DNA from: Polymorphum gilvum SL003B-26A1
Lineage (GTDB): Bacteria; Pseudomonadota; Alphaproteobacteria; Rhizobiales; Stappiaceae
Reading direction: 5' to 3'
NCBI RefSeq assembly: GCF_000192745.1
Contig: NC_015259.1
Coordinates: forward strand, 4,417,001-4,481,000
Length of the DNA: 64,000 bases
Positions 16,046-24,335 of the stretch are shown here, piece after piece; the first letter of the stretch is position 1; each line of letters opens with the position of its first letter. Both the position numbers and the translations under genes were made by a program. The notes under the pieces are model-generated. The model saw nothing but the letters and a program-made list of their open reading frames with translations, searched no databases and had not been told where the DNA came from.

Positions 16046-16302
16046 CAGGACGCGGTGCGCGCGGCGGCGAAGGCCCTGCGGATCGCGTCCTCACCGGTGC
16101 CCTCGGCGAGCGCACCCGAGCGCGCTTCGTCCAGTCCGGCGGCGAGCCGGTTGCGCAAGGCGGTCATCTCGGCTTCCTCGCGCTCGAGCAGCCGAAGCCC
16201 GGCCCGGAGCGCCTCCGACGCGTTCTGGTAACGACCATCGGCGATCAGTCGCTCGATCAGGTCGGTCTGGCTGTCGGTCAGGACGACATTGCGGGTCGGC
16301 AT
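16045..16302 (-). CDS. parD: ParD-family antitoxin
   Basis: An 85-residue ribbon-helix-helix antitoxin: N-terminal TRNVVLTDSQTDLIERLI, then DGRYQNASEALRAGLRLLE, the classic ParD/CopG-like DNA-binding region, and an acidic helical C-terminus that would wrap the toxin. The start at 16302 is chosen because GGGAG lies seven bases upstream; an ATG two codons earlier abuts that site, and the frame is open further up. ParD normally represses its own promoter, and a perfect 7-bp inverted repeat lies about 20 bp upstream. It precedes parE with a one-base overlap. Confidence 0.88.
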   Translation of the reverse strand: MPTRNVVLTDSQTDLIERLIADGRYQNASEALRAGLRLLEREEAEMTALRNRLAAGLDEARSGALAEGTGEDAIRRAFAAARTAS

Positions 16303-16321
16303 CGGCATCTCCCTTGGGCAT

Positions 16322-16340
16322 ATTGGCAATATATGCCAAT
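16322..16340. promoter_or_regulatory. Probable ParD operator
   Basis: Perfect inverted repeat ATTGGCA-ATATA-TGCCAAT, 20 bp upstream of the parD start. Its AT-rich centre and position fit autoregulation by the ParDE complex, which is the known family behaviour; binding itself is inferred. Confidence 0.65.
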
Positions 16341-16375
16341 GACGGTCATGTGTCGACCAGGTGCCGTCTCCCGCG

Positions 16376-17089
16376 TCAGCCGGTCTGCCGCAGATCCGGA
16401 CCCAACACCCGCTTCGCACCGCCGCGCTGCGCCGAGGGCAACCGGATCAGCGTGGCCATGGCGTCGGCGAGCTTGTTCGACACCGGCTCGCCCTCGATCT
16501 GCTGCTCGAGAAACCAGTCCATGAGGCATTCCTTCTTGCCCTGGTTCCCCGGTGAAATTCCGAAATGTGCAATCGCGGCCTGCATCAGGTCGAGATAGGG
16601 CGTGGTGTATATTGCATCTGCTGCGCCTTGCGCGGGTCGCACCGGCTCCGGGATGTAATCCGGCCAGATCGCCTTCACGAGGAAACGCGCCACGCGGATG
16701 TCGATGAATTCCCAATCCCGCGCGGTCAGTCGCCCGAATGAATACTTGCCCTCGCGCCACTGCTCGGGACGTATGCTGGTGTGGTAGCCCGAATGCAGAC
16801 CAAAGCCGCTACTACTGCCGCCGTTGCCCCAACCATGCGTCCGCTCCTCGGTGAAGCGCCCCTGCGCCAGAAGATCTCCGTCTCGCAGAGCGACGAGCAA
16901 CTCGGTCTCCGCCTCCGCCTTCCAGGCCACTTTGGGATCCTGCGGCGGGTTCCAGGTCTGGTATGCCGGCACCGGTTTGGGCGGCAGCTTTGCCGCTTCC
17001 ACCGCGCGCCGCGCGACCGTCACATTCTGCACATGGGCCAGCGCCTCTGCAAAACTCCATTGGGTACGGTCGAGCGATTGCAGCGACAT
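16376..17089 (-). CDS. Protein of unknown function next to the parDE module
   Basis: A 237-residue protein that I do not recognise. It is rich in Trp and Gly (TERTHGWGNGG, HTSIRPEQWREGKYSFG) and has a probable catalytic or structural core RLTARDWEFIDIRVARFLVK. The C-terminal third contains PGNQGKKECLMDWFLEQQIE. The start at 17089 (MSLQSLDRT) has GAGG six bases upstream; the frame is open 50 codons further without a better site. No membrane or signal segment. It lies 73 bp downstream-side of the parD promoter region and ends opposite it, so it has its own promoter. It may be an accessory (moron) gene of the prophage. Confidence 0.55.
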   Translation of the reverse strand: MSLQSLDRTQWSFAEALAHVQNVTVARRAVEAAKLPPKPVPAYQTWNPPQDPKVAWKAEAETELLVALRDGDLLAQGRFTEERTHGWGNGGSSSGFGLHSGYHTSIRPEQWREGKYSFGRLTARDWEFIDIRVARFLVKAIWPDYIPEPVRPAQGAADAIYTTPYLDLMQAAIAHFGISPGNQGKKECLMDWFLEQQIEGEPVSNKLADAMATLIRLPSAQRGGAKRVLGPDLRQTG

Positions 17090-17256
17090 GGGCGGCCTCG
17101 TGAATCGATTGGGGACAGTTCGAACATAGTGGGAACGCCCTGATCCCTCAACCCATCGCGGTGTTGCAACATCGGAGGGGTTCACCCTTTCCTGTCGGTC
17201 GCGGGCTGACCCGTTCCGAGGTCGCGGCCGGCGGCGCAATCCGACACCGATGGATC

Positions 17257-17481
17257 ATGATGTTCGATCCCGGTCCCATTCGTCGCCCCAACCCACTCGC
17301 CCCTTCGGCGATGACCCCCGCCGAACGCCGCGCCGAGCTGTGCGGCCTGCTGGCGCTCGGGCTGGTCCGGTTGCGGCTGCGCGAACGCGGCGAACCTTCT
17401 GTCGATACTGGAGAAATTCGCCTACACTATCAGGCCGACCAATGCCGTCATGCAACCCGGAAGCCAACGGAGAAAGCATGA
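17257..17481 (+). CDS. Small ORF opening the recombinase operon, unknown function
   Basis: About 74 residues. The middle part TPAERRAELCGLLALGLVRL followed by RLRERGE resembles a short protein commonly found before DUF2924-recombinase pairs in alphaproteobacterial prophages. The C-terminus is basic (RHATRKPTEKA). The stop overlaps the DUF2924 start by four bases (17478-17481), supporting translation. The start is unsure: two adjacent ATGs at 17257 and 17260, or one at 17311 just before TPAERR, are possible, and none has a strong ribosome-binding site. Confidence 0.55.
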   Translation: MMFDPGPIRRPNPLAPSAMTPAERRAELCGLLALGLVRLRLRERGEPSVDTGEIRLHYQADQCRHATRKPTEKA

Positions 17482-17933
17482 CGACGCACGACCCCATCCC
17501 CGCGCGCCTGGCCGCGCTGAAGACCGCGCCGACGCCAGACCTGAAAAAGCAGTGGCGCGACCTGTTCGACGGCGAGCCGCCACCGTTCAACCGGCGCTAC
17601 CTTGAATCCCGTCTGGCCTACCGCATCCAGGAACTCGCCTATGGCGGGCTGAAACCGGAGACGATCCGGCGGCTGGAACGCCTTGGCGAGGAACTGGATG
17701 GCGGCGACAGGAAAAAGCGCGGAATGCGCCTCGACCGCGATCGCCCCATCACCGGAACGAGGCTCCTGCGCGAATGGCAGGGCGTCGAGTTTGTCGTCAC
17801 CGTCACAGCCGATGGCTTCGAATGGCAGGGGCGGCCTTACAAGTCGCTTTCTGCCATCGCGCGGGCCATCACCGGCACCCGGTGGAATGGATGGGTCTTC
17901 TTCGGTCTCAAGAACCATAGGGGGCGGACATGA
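17478..17933 (+). CDS. DUF2924 domain-containing protein
   Basis: A 151-residue protein with the DUF2924 pattern: LKKQWRDLFDGEPPPFNRRY and LESRLAYRIQELAYGGL in the N-terminal half, then GTRLLREWQGVEFVVTVTAD and YKSLSAIARAITGTRWNG near the end, the latter recalling small DNA-binding modules found in recombinase operons. The family is almost always encoded directly before a large serine recombinase, as here. A helper role in integration or excision is plausible but unproved. Both ends overlap neighbours by four bases. Confidence 0.88.
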   Translation: MTTHDPIPARLAALKTAPTPDLKKQWRDLFDGEPPPFNRRYLESRLAYRIQELAYGGLKPETIRRLERLGEELDGGDRKKRGMRLDRDRPITGTRLLREWQGVEFVVTVTADGFEWQGRPYKSLSAIARAITGTRWNGWVFFGLKNHRGRT

Positions 17934-19255
17934 CGGAGCCCCCGGAGAAATCGAAGCTCGCCCGCAAGCTCCGCTGCGCGGTCTACACGCGGAAATCCTC
18001 CGAGGAAGGGCTGGAGCAGGAATTCAACAGCCTGCACGCCCAGCGCGAGGCTTGCGAGGCGTATATCGCCAGCCAACGGTCAGAGGGCTGGGTGCTGGTC
18101 CGCGATCAGTATGACGACGGCGGTATATCGGGCGGCACGCTGGAACGCCCCGGTCTGAAGCGACTGATTGCCGACATCGAGGACGGGCTGGTCGATGTGG
18201 TCGTGGTCTACAAGATCGACCGCCTCAGCCGCTCGCTGGCCGACTTCGCCAAGCTGGTAGATGTATTCGACCGAAACAGTGTCACGTTCGTCTCGGTCAC
18301 GCAGTCCTTCAACACGACGACTTCCATGGGCCGGCTGACGCTGAACATCCTGCTGTCCTTCGCCCAGTTCGAGCGCGAGGTCACGGCCGAGCGCATCCGA
18401 GACAAGGTCGCGGCGAGCCGGAAGAAGGGCATGTGGATGGGCGGCGTGCCGCCCTACGGCTACCGCGTCGAGAATCGGAGGTTGCTGGTCGACGAAGACG
18501 TCGCCGAGCACGTGCGCTGGATTTTCGCCTGCTTCCTCGAGATCGGATCGGGCACGGAACTGGCCCGCGAGGTCGCGAAGCGCGGCATCCGCACGCCCCG
18601 CGGCAACCGGATCGACAAGAAGTACCTGTACCGGATGCTCAACAACCGCGCCTATATCGGCGAGGCGGTCCACAAGGGCGACAGCTATCCCGGCGAGCAC
18701 GACGCCATCATCGACCGCGAGACGTGGGCCCGTGTCCATGCGATCCTGCAGGAGAGCCCCCGCAAGCGCGCCGCGCGTACCCGCGCCGAGACGCCAGCGC
18801 TGCTGAAGGGGCTGCTGTTCGGACCCGACGGCGCGGCCTTCTCGCCGACGCATACACGCAAGGGCGACCGGCTGTACCGCTACTATGTCAGCCAGACAGT
18901 ACTGAAACATGGTGCCGGCTCATGTCCGGTCGGCCGCGTGCCCGCGGGAGAGATCGAGGCGGCCGTCATCGACCAGGTGCGCGCCGTGTTCCGCCAGCCC
19001 GAGATCGTGGCGGGGACATTGAAGGCCGCGCGCTCCCACGTGGACAACATCAACGAAGACGACGCCCGCGCGGCCCTGCAGCAGCTCGATCCGCTGTGGG
19101 ACGAACTGTTCCCCGCCGAGCAGGCGCGTATCGTGGCGCTGCTGGTTGAACGGGTCGACATCGGTACGGACGGCCTGAACGTCCGGCTCCGGGTGGACGG
19201 CCTCAACGACCTCGCGCGCGAGATGCTCGCCGGCGGAATCGAGGTGGCGGCATGA
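17930..19255 (+). CDS. Large serine recombinase (integrase of the prophage)
   Basis: A 441-residue serine recombinase. The resolvase domain spans about 15-160, with catalytic Ser23 in CAVYTRKSSEEG and the conserved YDDGGISGGTLERPGL and KIDRLSRSLADF blocks. The recombinase domain follows (PPYGYRVENRRLLVDE, IRTPRGN...YRMLNNRAYIGE), and the C-terminus is helical. The zinc ribbon usual in phage integrases of this type is reduced, with only one clear Cys (GAGSCPVGRV). It would integrate or excise the element by double-strand strand exchange at att sites. It is co-translated with DUF2924 upstream and the HTH protein downstream, so the three probably act together. Confidence 0.93.
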   Translation: MTEPPEKSKLARKLRCAVYTRKSSEEGLEQEFNSLHAQREACEAYIASQRSEGWVLVRDQYDDGGISGGTLERPGLKRLIADIEDGLVDVVVVYKIDRLSRSLADFAKLVDVFDRNSVTFVSVTQSFNTTTSMGRLTLNILLSFAQFEREVTAERIRDKVAASRKKGMWMGGVPPYGYRVENRRLLVDEDVAEHVRWIFACFLEIGSGTELAREVAKRGIRTPRGNRIDKKYLYRMLNNRAYIGEAVHKGDSYPGEHDAIIDRETWARVHAILQESPRKRAARTRAETPALLKGLLFGPDGAAFSPTHTRKGDRLYRYYVSQTVLKHGAGSCPVGRVPAGEIEAAVIDQVRAVFRQPEIVAGTLKAARSHVDNINEDDARAALQQLDPLWDELFPAEQARIVALLVERVDIGTDGLNVRLRVDGLNDLAREMLAGGIEVAA

Positions 19256-19635
19256 ATCGCGGGGCGCCGATCCCCGACACCGTGACGCTGCACATGCCGT
19301 TCCGGGTCGTGAAGCGCGGCGGGCGAAAGGAGATGCAGATGCCGGACGGTGCCGTGCAGCCGCGCCGGACAGACAACACGCTGGTCAAGGCGCTGGCCCG
19401 CGCGTTCCGCTGGAAGCGGATGCTCGACTCGGGTGAGTTCGCTACCATCACCGAACTGGCCGAACGCGAAGGGATCGCGCCGTCCTACATGACTCGGGTA
19501 CTGCGACTGACGCTGCTTTCGCCCGACAACGTCGAGGCGATCCTAGACGGGAAGCAGGGGCCGGCGGTGACGCTGGCGCGGGTGTTGGAGCCGTTTCCGC
19601 TGGAGTGGGAAGAACAAAGACAATTATTCGCCTGA
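19252..19635 (+). CDS. HTH protein encoded with the serine recombinase
   Basis: A 127-residue protein starting inside the recombinase stop (ATGA, 19252-19255). The C-terminal half has a helix-turn-helix, ATITELAEREGIAPSYMTRV, and ends in LEPFPLEWEEQRQLFA. The N-terminus (DTVTLHMPFRVVKRGGRKEM) is beta-like. Proteins of this kind regularly follow serine recombinases in alphaproteobacterial elements and may control directionality or transcription. It is the last gene of the prophage-like block on this side; 222 bp without a gene follow before the c-di-GMP gene. Confidence 0.75.
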   Translation: MNRGAPIPDTVTLHMPFRVVKRGGRKEMQMPDGAVQPRRTDNTLVKALARAFRWKRMLDSGEFATITELAEREGIAPSYMTRVLRLTLLSPDNVEAILDGKQGPAVTLARVLEPFPLEWEEQRQLFA

Positions 19636-19857
19636 CCGACGCGACCGGCCCAGAGCCGACATTCATGCGAGCCGCAGCGAAGAGCCACAACAACGCCGAG
19701 GCATCAGATTGTTGCCACGGGTTGGTCTGGCCGGCTGCGGCGTATGAAGAATGTCATATGTTGAACGCCGTGTTGGCTTCGCCTCCAATTCGTTAACGCG
19801 GCATTAACGCCGACATGCCATTTTTGCGTACAAGGCAAGCACCAGCACAGGACAGAC

Positions 19858-21837
19858 ATGCATTTGACGAAGGTTCGGTCTGCCATCCCGTGGGGACTTG
19901 CGGTAATTGCGGCGGCGCTGGTGGGGATGCTGTGGCTGCAAAGCGCGGTAAGAAGCATTATTACCGCGCAAGCCGAGGAGAGCGCGGCGCGTTGGGTCGC
20001 GCAGATCGAGCATGCCGTACCCGATTTGCCGGCCTTGGTCGACGGCGCCCACGTTACCGACGCGCAGCGCGCCGTGGTCAATGCGGCGATGATCGGCTCG
20101 CAGATCTTCGAGGTCCGGTTTTTCGACCGCGCAGGGCGCGAGGTGTTCGACTCCAAAGGCGGCGCCTCCTGGCAAACCGGCGCCGTCTATGATGCCGCCG
20201 CGGACGTTGCGCAAAGCGGTCTGCCCTCGGCCAGCGTCGAGGCAGGCGGTCCGTCGAATGGCACGCCGACGCGATATGTAGAGATCTACATGCCTATCTT
20301 CGACGGACAGGGTGCCGTCCTGGGAGTGGCGGAGCTCAACGTCGATAACAGCGCCTCTGCGGCGGCCATTGGCCGGGAGCTTGGCAAGGTCAGCGCTCTG
20401 ATCCTGCTCCTGACTTTCATGGTCATCGCGGTGCCAGTCGCGGGGTTCATGCGCCAGAGAGCCCAGCTCCGCGTGCGTGAAGCGGAAATCCGCACCCTGA
20501 CCGACGCGGCGGAAGACGCGCGCAAAACACTTGAGGCCTCGATCGAGGCGCTGCCGCATGGCTTCGTGCTTTACGATCGCAACGATAGGCTCGTTCTGTG
20601 CAACGCGCAGTACCGGCATTTCTATCCCGAGAGCGCCCACGCCATGCGCCCGGGCGTCTCTTTCGAGACAATCCTGCGCGCCGGGCTCGCGGCCGGCGAG
20701 TACCGCGACGCGGTCGGCCGCGAGGAAGACTGGCTCGCGGAACGTCTCATCCGGCACAAGGAGGCGCGCGGCCCGGTCTATCAGCACCTCGCCGATGGCC
20801 GACGCCTGCAGATCATCGAGCGCAAGACGCAGGACGGCGGCCGGGTCGGCCTGCGCATCGATATCACCGACTACATCGAAAGCCGCGAGCGCGCCGAGCG
20901 TGCCGAGCAGCGCCTTGTCGATGCCATCGACGCTCTGCCCGCCGGGTTCTGGCTGTTCGACGAGCAGGACCGGCTGGTGATGTTCAACGAGATGTACCGC
21001 AAGATGTACGGCACGTCGTCGGACCTGCTCGAGATCGGCCGCACATACGAAGACATCATTCGCGCCGGGTTGGCGGCAGGACAGTATCCCGATGCAGCAG
21101 GCCGCGAGGACGCCTGGCTCGACGAGGTGCTGCAGAACCGGACCAACAAGTCCTACGAGATGGTCTACCAACTCGACGACGGGCGCTGGGTCCATTCGTT
21201 GAACGAACGCACCACCGACGGCGGCATTGTTGGGTTCCGCATCGACATCACGGAGCTCAAGCAAAACCAGCTCGATCTGGAGAAAGCCGCCACCACGAAC
21301 TCACTCACGGGCCTGCTCAACAGACGTGGCGCCGAGATCGCGATGCAGAGACTTGTTGACGGACTGCCGGACGACGACGCAGAGGTCGCGTTTCTCCACA
21401 TCGACCTCGACCGCTTCAAACCCATCAACGACGCGTTTGGGCACAAGTTCGGCGACATGCTGCTCTCGCATGTCGGGGAGTGCCTGCGCGACGCCGCACC
21501 CGAGGGTGCCGTCATCGCGCGCGTGGGTGGCGACGAGTTCCTCGTCGCTTACGGCGCGCACCGGACTCGAGAAGACCCTGCACAGGTGGCCGACAGCATC
21601 CGCAACGCGCTGGTCCGCCCGATGCACTTGCAGGGCCAGCATGTGCGGATCGGTGCCAGCGTGGGCGTCGCGACCTGGTCGCTTGGACAGGGCGATTCCG
21701 TTTCCATCGAGGACGCGATGCAGAACGCGGACATCGCGCTGAACGTGTCCAAGACGCGAGGGCGCAACACCGTCACGGTGTTCGAACCGGCGATGCGCGA
21801 GGCAAGCGTCCTCACCGCCAGGATTGCCGACGTGTAG
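19858..21837 (+). CDS. PAS-GGDEF diguanylate cyclase, truncated by an IS before its EAL domain
   Basis: A 659-residue N-terminal part of a membrane c-di-GMP protein. It has one helix near residues 10-30, a periplasmic sensor, a second helix near 178-200 (LILLLTFMVIAVPVAGF), two PAS domains (about 222-345 and 350-475), and a GGDEF domain with intact GGDEF at 557-561 and HIDLDRFKPIND. The gene originally continued into an EAL domain, now at 23063-23871. The IS481 element begins at 21833 and its TGTAG end supplies the stop codon after one foreign residue. The product should still make c-di-GMP but has lost the phosphodiesterase half. The reconstituted protein would be 927 residues. Confidence 0.9.
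   Translation: MHLTKVRSAIPWGLAVIAAALVGMLWLQSAVRSIITAQAEESAARWVAQIEHAVPDLPALVDGAHVTDAQRAVVNAAMIGSQIFEVRFFDRAGREVFDSKGGASWQTGAVYDAAADVAQSGLPSASVEAGGPSNGTPTRYVEIYMPIFDGQGAVLGVAELNVDNSASAAAIGRELGKVSALILLLTFMVIAVPVAGFMRQRAQLRVREAEIRTLTDAAEDARKTLEASIEALPHGFVLYDRNDRLVLCNAQYRHFYPESAHAMRPGVSFETILRAGLAAGEYRDAVGREEDWLAERLIRHKEARGPVYQHLADGRRLQIIERKTQDGGRVGLRIDITDYIESRERAERAEQRLVDAIDALPAGFWLFDEQDRLVMFNEMYRKMYGTSSDLLEIGRTYEDIIRAGLAAGQYPDAAGREDAWLDEVLQNRTNKSYEMVYQLDDGRWVHSLNERTTDGGIVGFRIDITELKQNQLDLEKAATTNSLTGLLNRRGAEIAMQRLVDGLPDDDAEVAFLHIDLDRFKPINDAFGHKFGDMLLSHVGECLRDAAPEGAVIARVGGDEFLVAYGAHRTREDPAQVADSIRNALVRPMHLQGQHVRIGASVGVATWSLGQGDSVSIEDAMQNADIALNVSKTRGRNTVTVFEPAMREASVLTARIADV
21826..21832. repeat. Target-site duplication, left copy (GCCGACG)
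   Basis: GCCGACG directly before the IS and again directly after it at 23056-23062. Removing the IS and one copy restores the GGDEF-EAL reading frame (ADDIARGLEA). Confidence 0.9.
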
Positions 21838-23055
21838 AAGTTTAGACTTCGTCGGACAGTTGACATCTGGATGTCGGTCGGGTCGCGCCTGTCGGATGCC
21901 GATCAGGCTGCGATCATTTTCTCCTTTGCGAGCGGCTTGGCGTCAAGAAATGTCTGCATCGGCGTCTTGCCGAAGCACCATCTGCCCTGGTGCTCACGCT
22001 GCTCGTTGTAGCTCCTGATCCAGTCGTCGAGGTCGGCTTGCAGCTCGTCCACGGACCGATAGATCTTCTTTCGGAACACGACGCGGTAGAACTCCTCGAG
22101 CACGGTCTTGTGGAACCGCTCCACGATGCCGTTCGTCTGCGGGCTCTTCGCCTTCGTCCTGGAATGGTCGATATCCTCGACCGCGAGGTAGAGCTCGTAT
22201 TCGTGGCGCTCGGGGTTGCCGCAGAACTCCGTGCCGCGGTCGGTCAGCACCCGGCACAGCTTTACCTCCTGGGCATCGAAGAACGGCACCACGCGGTCGT
22301 TCAGGAGATCGGCCGCCGTGATCGGCGTCTTGCGGTCGTAGAGCTTGGCGAAGGCCACCTTCGAGTAGGTGTCGACGAAAGTCTGCTGATAGATCCGTCC
22401 CACGCCTTTCATGTTGCCAACGTAAAAGGTGTCCTGCGCGCCGCAGTAGCCCGGGCATTCGCTCTCGAACTCGCCATGGGCTTCCTTGTCGGCCTTGGCC
22501 TTCTCGAGGGCGGCGAGTTGGCTCTCGGTCAGCACGATCCCGTCCTGGGCGACTTTCGCCTCCAGCGCCTTCAGGCGCTTCTTCATCGTCTCCAGGTCAT
22601 TGCGCTGCCAGACGCCGCGCACGCCCGCCGGCGAGATCGAATGCCCGCGCTTGCGCAGCTCGTTGGCGATCCGCACCTGTCCATAGGCCGGCAGCTCCAG
22701 CGCCAGCTCGATGACCAGCGCTTCCACCTCCGGCGCCACCCGGTTCGCCAGAAGCGGCTTGCGCCGGCTGAGTTCCTGCAGCGCCATCTCGCCCCCGGTC
22801 TCGTAGAGCTCCTTGAAGCGATAGAAGCTGTCCCGTGAATAGCCCATCATCTTGCAGGCCTGGCTTACATTGCCGAGCTGCCGGGCGAGCTCCAGCAGCC
22901 CCACCTTCGCACGAATGATCTTCTGGTCCTTGGTCATCTCGACGTCCTCCAACGCCGAGGCCGGGCGTTACGCCACCCCAACCGCTCCACGCCCGGCCTC
23001 GGCTCTCACCTCAGCTTCACGATGCCGCCTGTCAGATCAAGTCATAACTTATACA
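21833..23055 (-). mobile_element. Complete IS481-family insertion sequence, 1223 bp
   Basis: Both ends are imperfect inverted repeats. Left (21833 on) reads TGTAGAAGTTTAGACTTCG and right (23055 backwards) TGTATAAGTTATGACTTGA, with 26 of the first 35 positions matching. The element is flanked by the 7-bp duplication GCCGACG and contains one transposase gene on the minus strand. It interrupts the c-di-GMP gene between its GGDEF and EAL domains. The well-kept duplication and intact transposase suggest a recent insertion. Confidence 0.93.
21903..22937 (-). CDS. IS481-family DDE transposase
   Basis: A 344-residue transposase. It starts [20 protein letters not shown], with the N-terminal HTH region [20 protein letters not shown], a second HTH_29/32-like segment, then the integrase core. 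The three catalytic acids are visible in [27 protein letters not shown] and [15 protein letters not shown]. The C-terminus has the [19 protein letters not shown] block typical of IS481. The start at 22937 has GGAGG eight bases upstream; an ATG five codons earlier lacks a site. No internal stop, so it is probably active. Confidence 0.93.
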   Translation of the reverse strand: MTKDQKIIRAKVGLLELARQLGNVSQACKMMGYSRDSFYRFKELYETGGEMALQELSRRKPLLANRVAPEVEALVIELALELPAYGQVRIANELRKRGHSISPAGVRGVWQRNDLETMKKRLKALEAKVAQDGIVLTESQLAALEKAKADKEAHGEFESECPGYCGAQDTFYVGNMKGVGRIYQQTFVDTYSKVAFAKLYDRKTPITAADLLNDRVVPFFDAQEVKLCRVLTDRGTEFCGNPERHEYELYLAVEDIDHSRTKAKSPQTNGIVERFHKTVLEEFYRVVFRKKIYRSVDELQADLDDWIRSYNEQREHQGRWCFGKTPMQTFLDAKPLAKEKMIAA

Positions 23056-23871
23056 GCCGACGATATTGCGCGGGGGCTTGAAGCCGAGGAATTCACCGCG
23101 TATTTCCAGCCGGTTGTCAACGCGGCGAGTGGCGCTGTTCAAGGCTACGAGGCGCTCTTGAGGTGGCGCCACCCCGAAAAGGGCCTGCTCACACCCGCCC
23201 ACTTCTTGACTGCAAGCGAAGCCGCCGAGCACACGACCGCCCTCGATCGCGTCGTTCTTAAAGAGGCCGCTAACCTGGCACGAACGCTCCGCGATCGCGG
23301 CCGTGCCGACCTGCGCATCGGGATCAACCTCGCCGAAGCCCATCTCAAGATGCCCGACATCGTGGATCAGTACCTGTGGCTGCTCGACGCCCACGGCGTC
23401 ACGCCTTCCCAGTTCCGCATCGAGATTCTCGAAACGACCCTGCTGGAGGAGCGCGCGTCACACGTGATCGAGAATGTGTTGCGGTTTCGCGAGGCGGGCT
23501 TCGCAATCGATCTCGACGATTTCGGAACAGGCCACACAGCGATAGCAAGCCTGCGCAGCCTCAACGTGGACCGCATCAAGATCGACCGAAGCCTTGTCAC
23601 CGGTGTCGACAGCGACCCGAACCTTGCGATCCTGACCGACGCCATTGTCGGGCTCGGACGCCGCCTCGGGCTTGACGTGCTCGCCGAAGGTGTCGAACGC
23701 GCGGAAGAGGCCGAGGCCCTCGAACAGATGGGATGCACCAGCTTTCAAGGTTACCACTTCGCGCGTCCGATGCCCGCGCAGGAGTGCGTCGCGATACTTG
23801 ACAGCGCGCCCGCCAAAATTGCACGCCTCGACTCCGCTATCGCGCAAAACCAGGCCAGGCGAACAAGCTGA
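23056..23871 (+). pseudogene. EAL phosphodiesterase domain, 3' part of the IS-split c-di-GMP gene
   Basis: Contains the second GCCGACG copy followed by an EAL domain of about 255 residues: EEFTAYFQPVV, GYEALLRWRHP (EAL motif), EILETTLLEE, DLDDFGTGH, IKIDRSLV and VLAEGVERAEEAE. All known metal- and substrate-binding positions that I can identify are present, so the domain was a c-di-GMP phosphodiesterase. It has no start codon of its own at the junction. The frame happens to be open back into the IS end, so weak translation from within the IS cannot be ruled out. The plain reading is a detached gene fragment. Confidence 0.88.
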
Positions 23872-24335
23872 GGCACCATTGCCGGTCGAGGCATGCGCAC
23901 TCGGCCGAAGGCTGCACGTGCACTGTGTCGATCGATCGGCTGACCCAGGCTGCACATCACCCGCCTCGATAACGGACGGTGTCAGGCGGCACGGCAAACT
24001 GACCCCCCGTATTTCCTCAGCTGAGTTTGCTACCGGGTATGGTGGAACGTCAGCCGTGGCAAAGTCCGGGCGGACCGCCGCGACCGCCGAGGCTCTCGCC
24101 GAGCCGCACGATCAACACCGAAAGGCATTGGCCAGCTAAAACCAGGCATCGAGAGCCACGCAGACGGCCCACTGCGGACTTTGGCAACTTGGTTCGTCGC
24201 AGCGGCGCTTCTGCTCCAGAGCGGACATTTGCTCTTTGGTGCAGCATTCTTGAAAAGCCTGCGATAATTTTCGATAGGGCGGGCTTCGGATCGAAGTGAG
24301 CGTATGCCCGAGCGGGCACTTGTCGTGTTGTTCAG
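23872..24335. other. Intergenic region without a recognisable gene
   Basis: No open frame here looks like a protein. The part 24170-24290 (with AGCGGACATTTGCTC around 24220) resembles short intergenic mosaic sequences common in Rhodobacteraceae genomes. A small inverted repeat TGCCC/GGGCA (24305-24318) lies just after the transporter operon end, but no T-run follows, so it is a weak terminator candidate. Confidence 0.4.

Larger units (their letters stand above)
2149..19635. mobile_element. Prophage remnant (packaging, replication/methylation and recombinase modules)
   Basis: Packaging genes (TerS, TerL, gpW-like, portal), a primase-helicase, two DNA methyltransferases, several phage-type small ORFs and a serine recombinase lie together, mostly on one strand with start-stop overlaps. 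The left side continues beyond the IS66 element and the window edge, so tail and capsid genes may exist outside. The right border is placed after the HTH gene that follows the recombinase, because the next gene is a chromosomal-type c-di-GMP protein. No attachment-site duplication could be identified, so both borders are approximate. Confidence 0.75.

Noticed and set aside
22852-23055. A start inside the IS481 element that would give the EAL fragment its own N-terminus
   Set aside because: The upstream codons are antisense to the transposase and the terminal repeat, with no ribosome-binding site. The true upstream part of the gene is the GGDEF fragment, as the target duplication shows.
23872-24300. 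Several short open frames between the EAL fragment and the transporter operon
   Set aside because: None has a ribosome-binding site, conserved motif or plausible composition.
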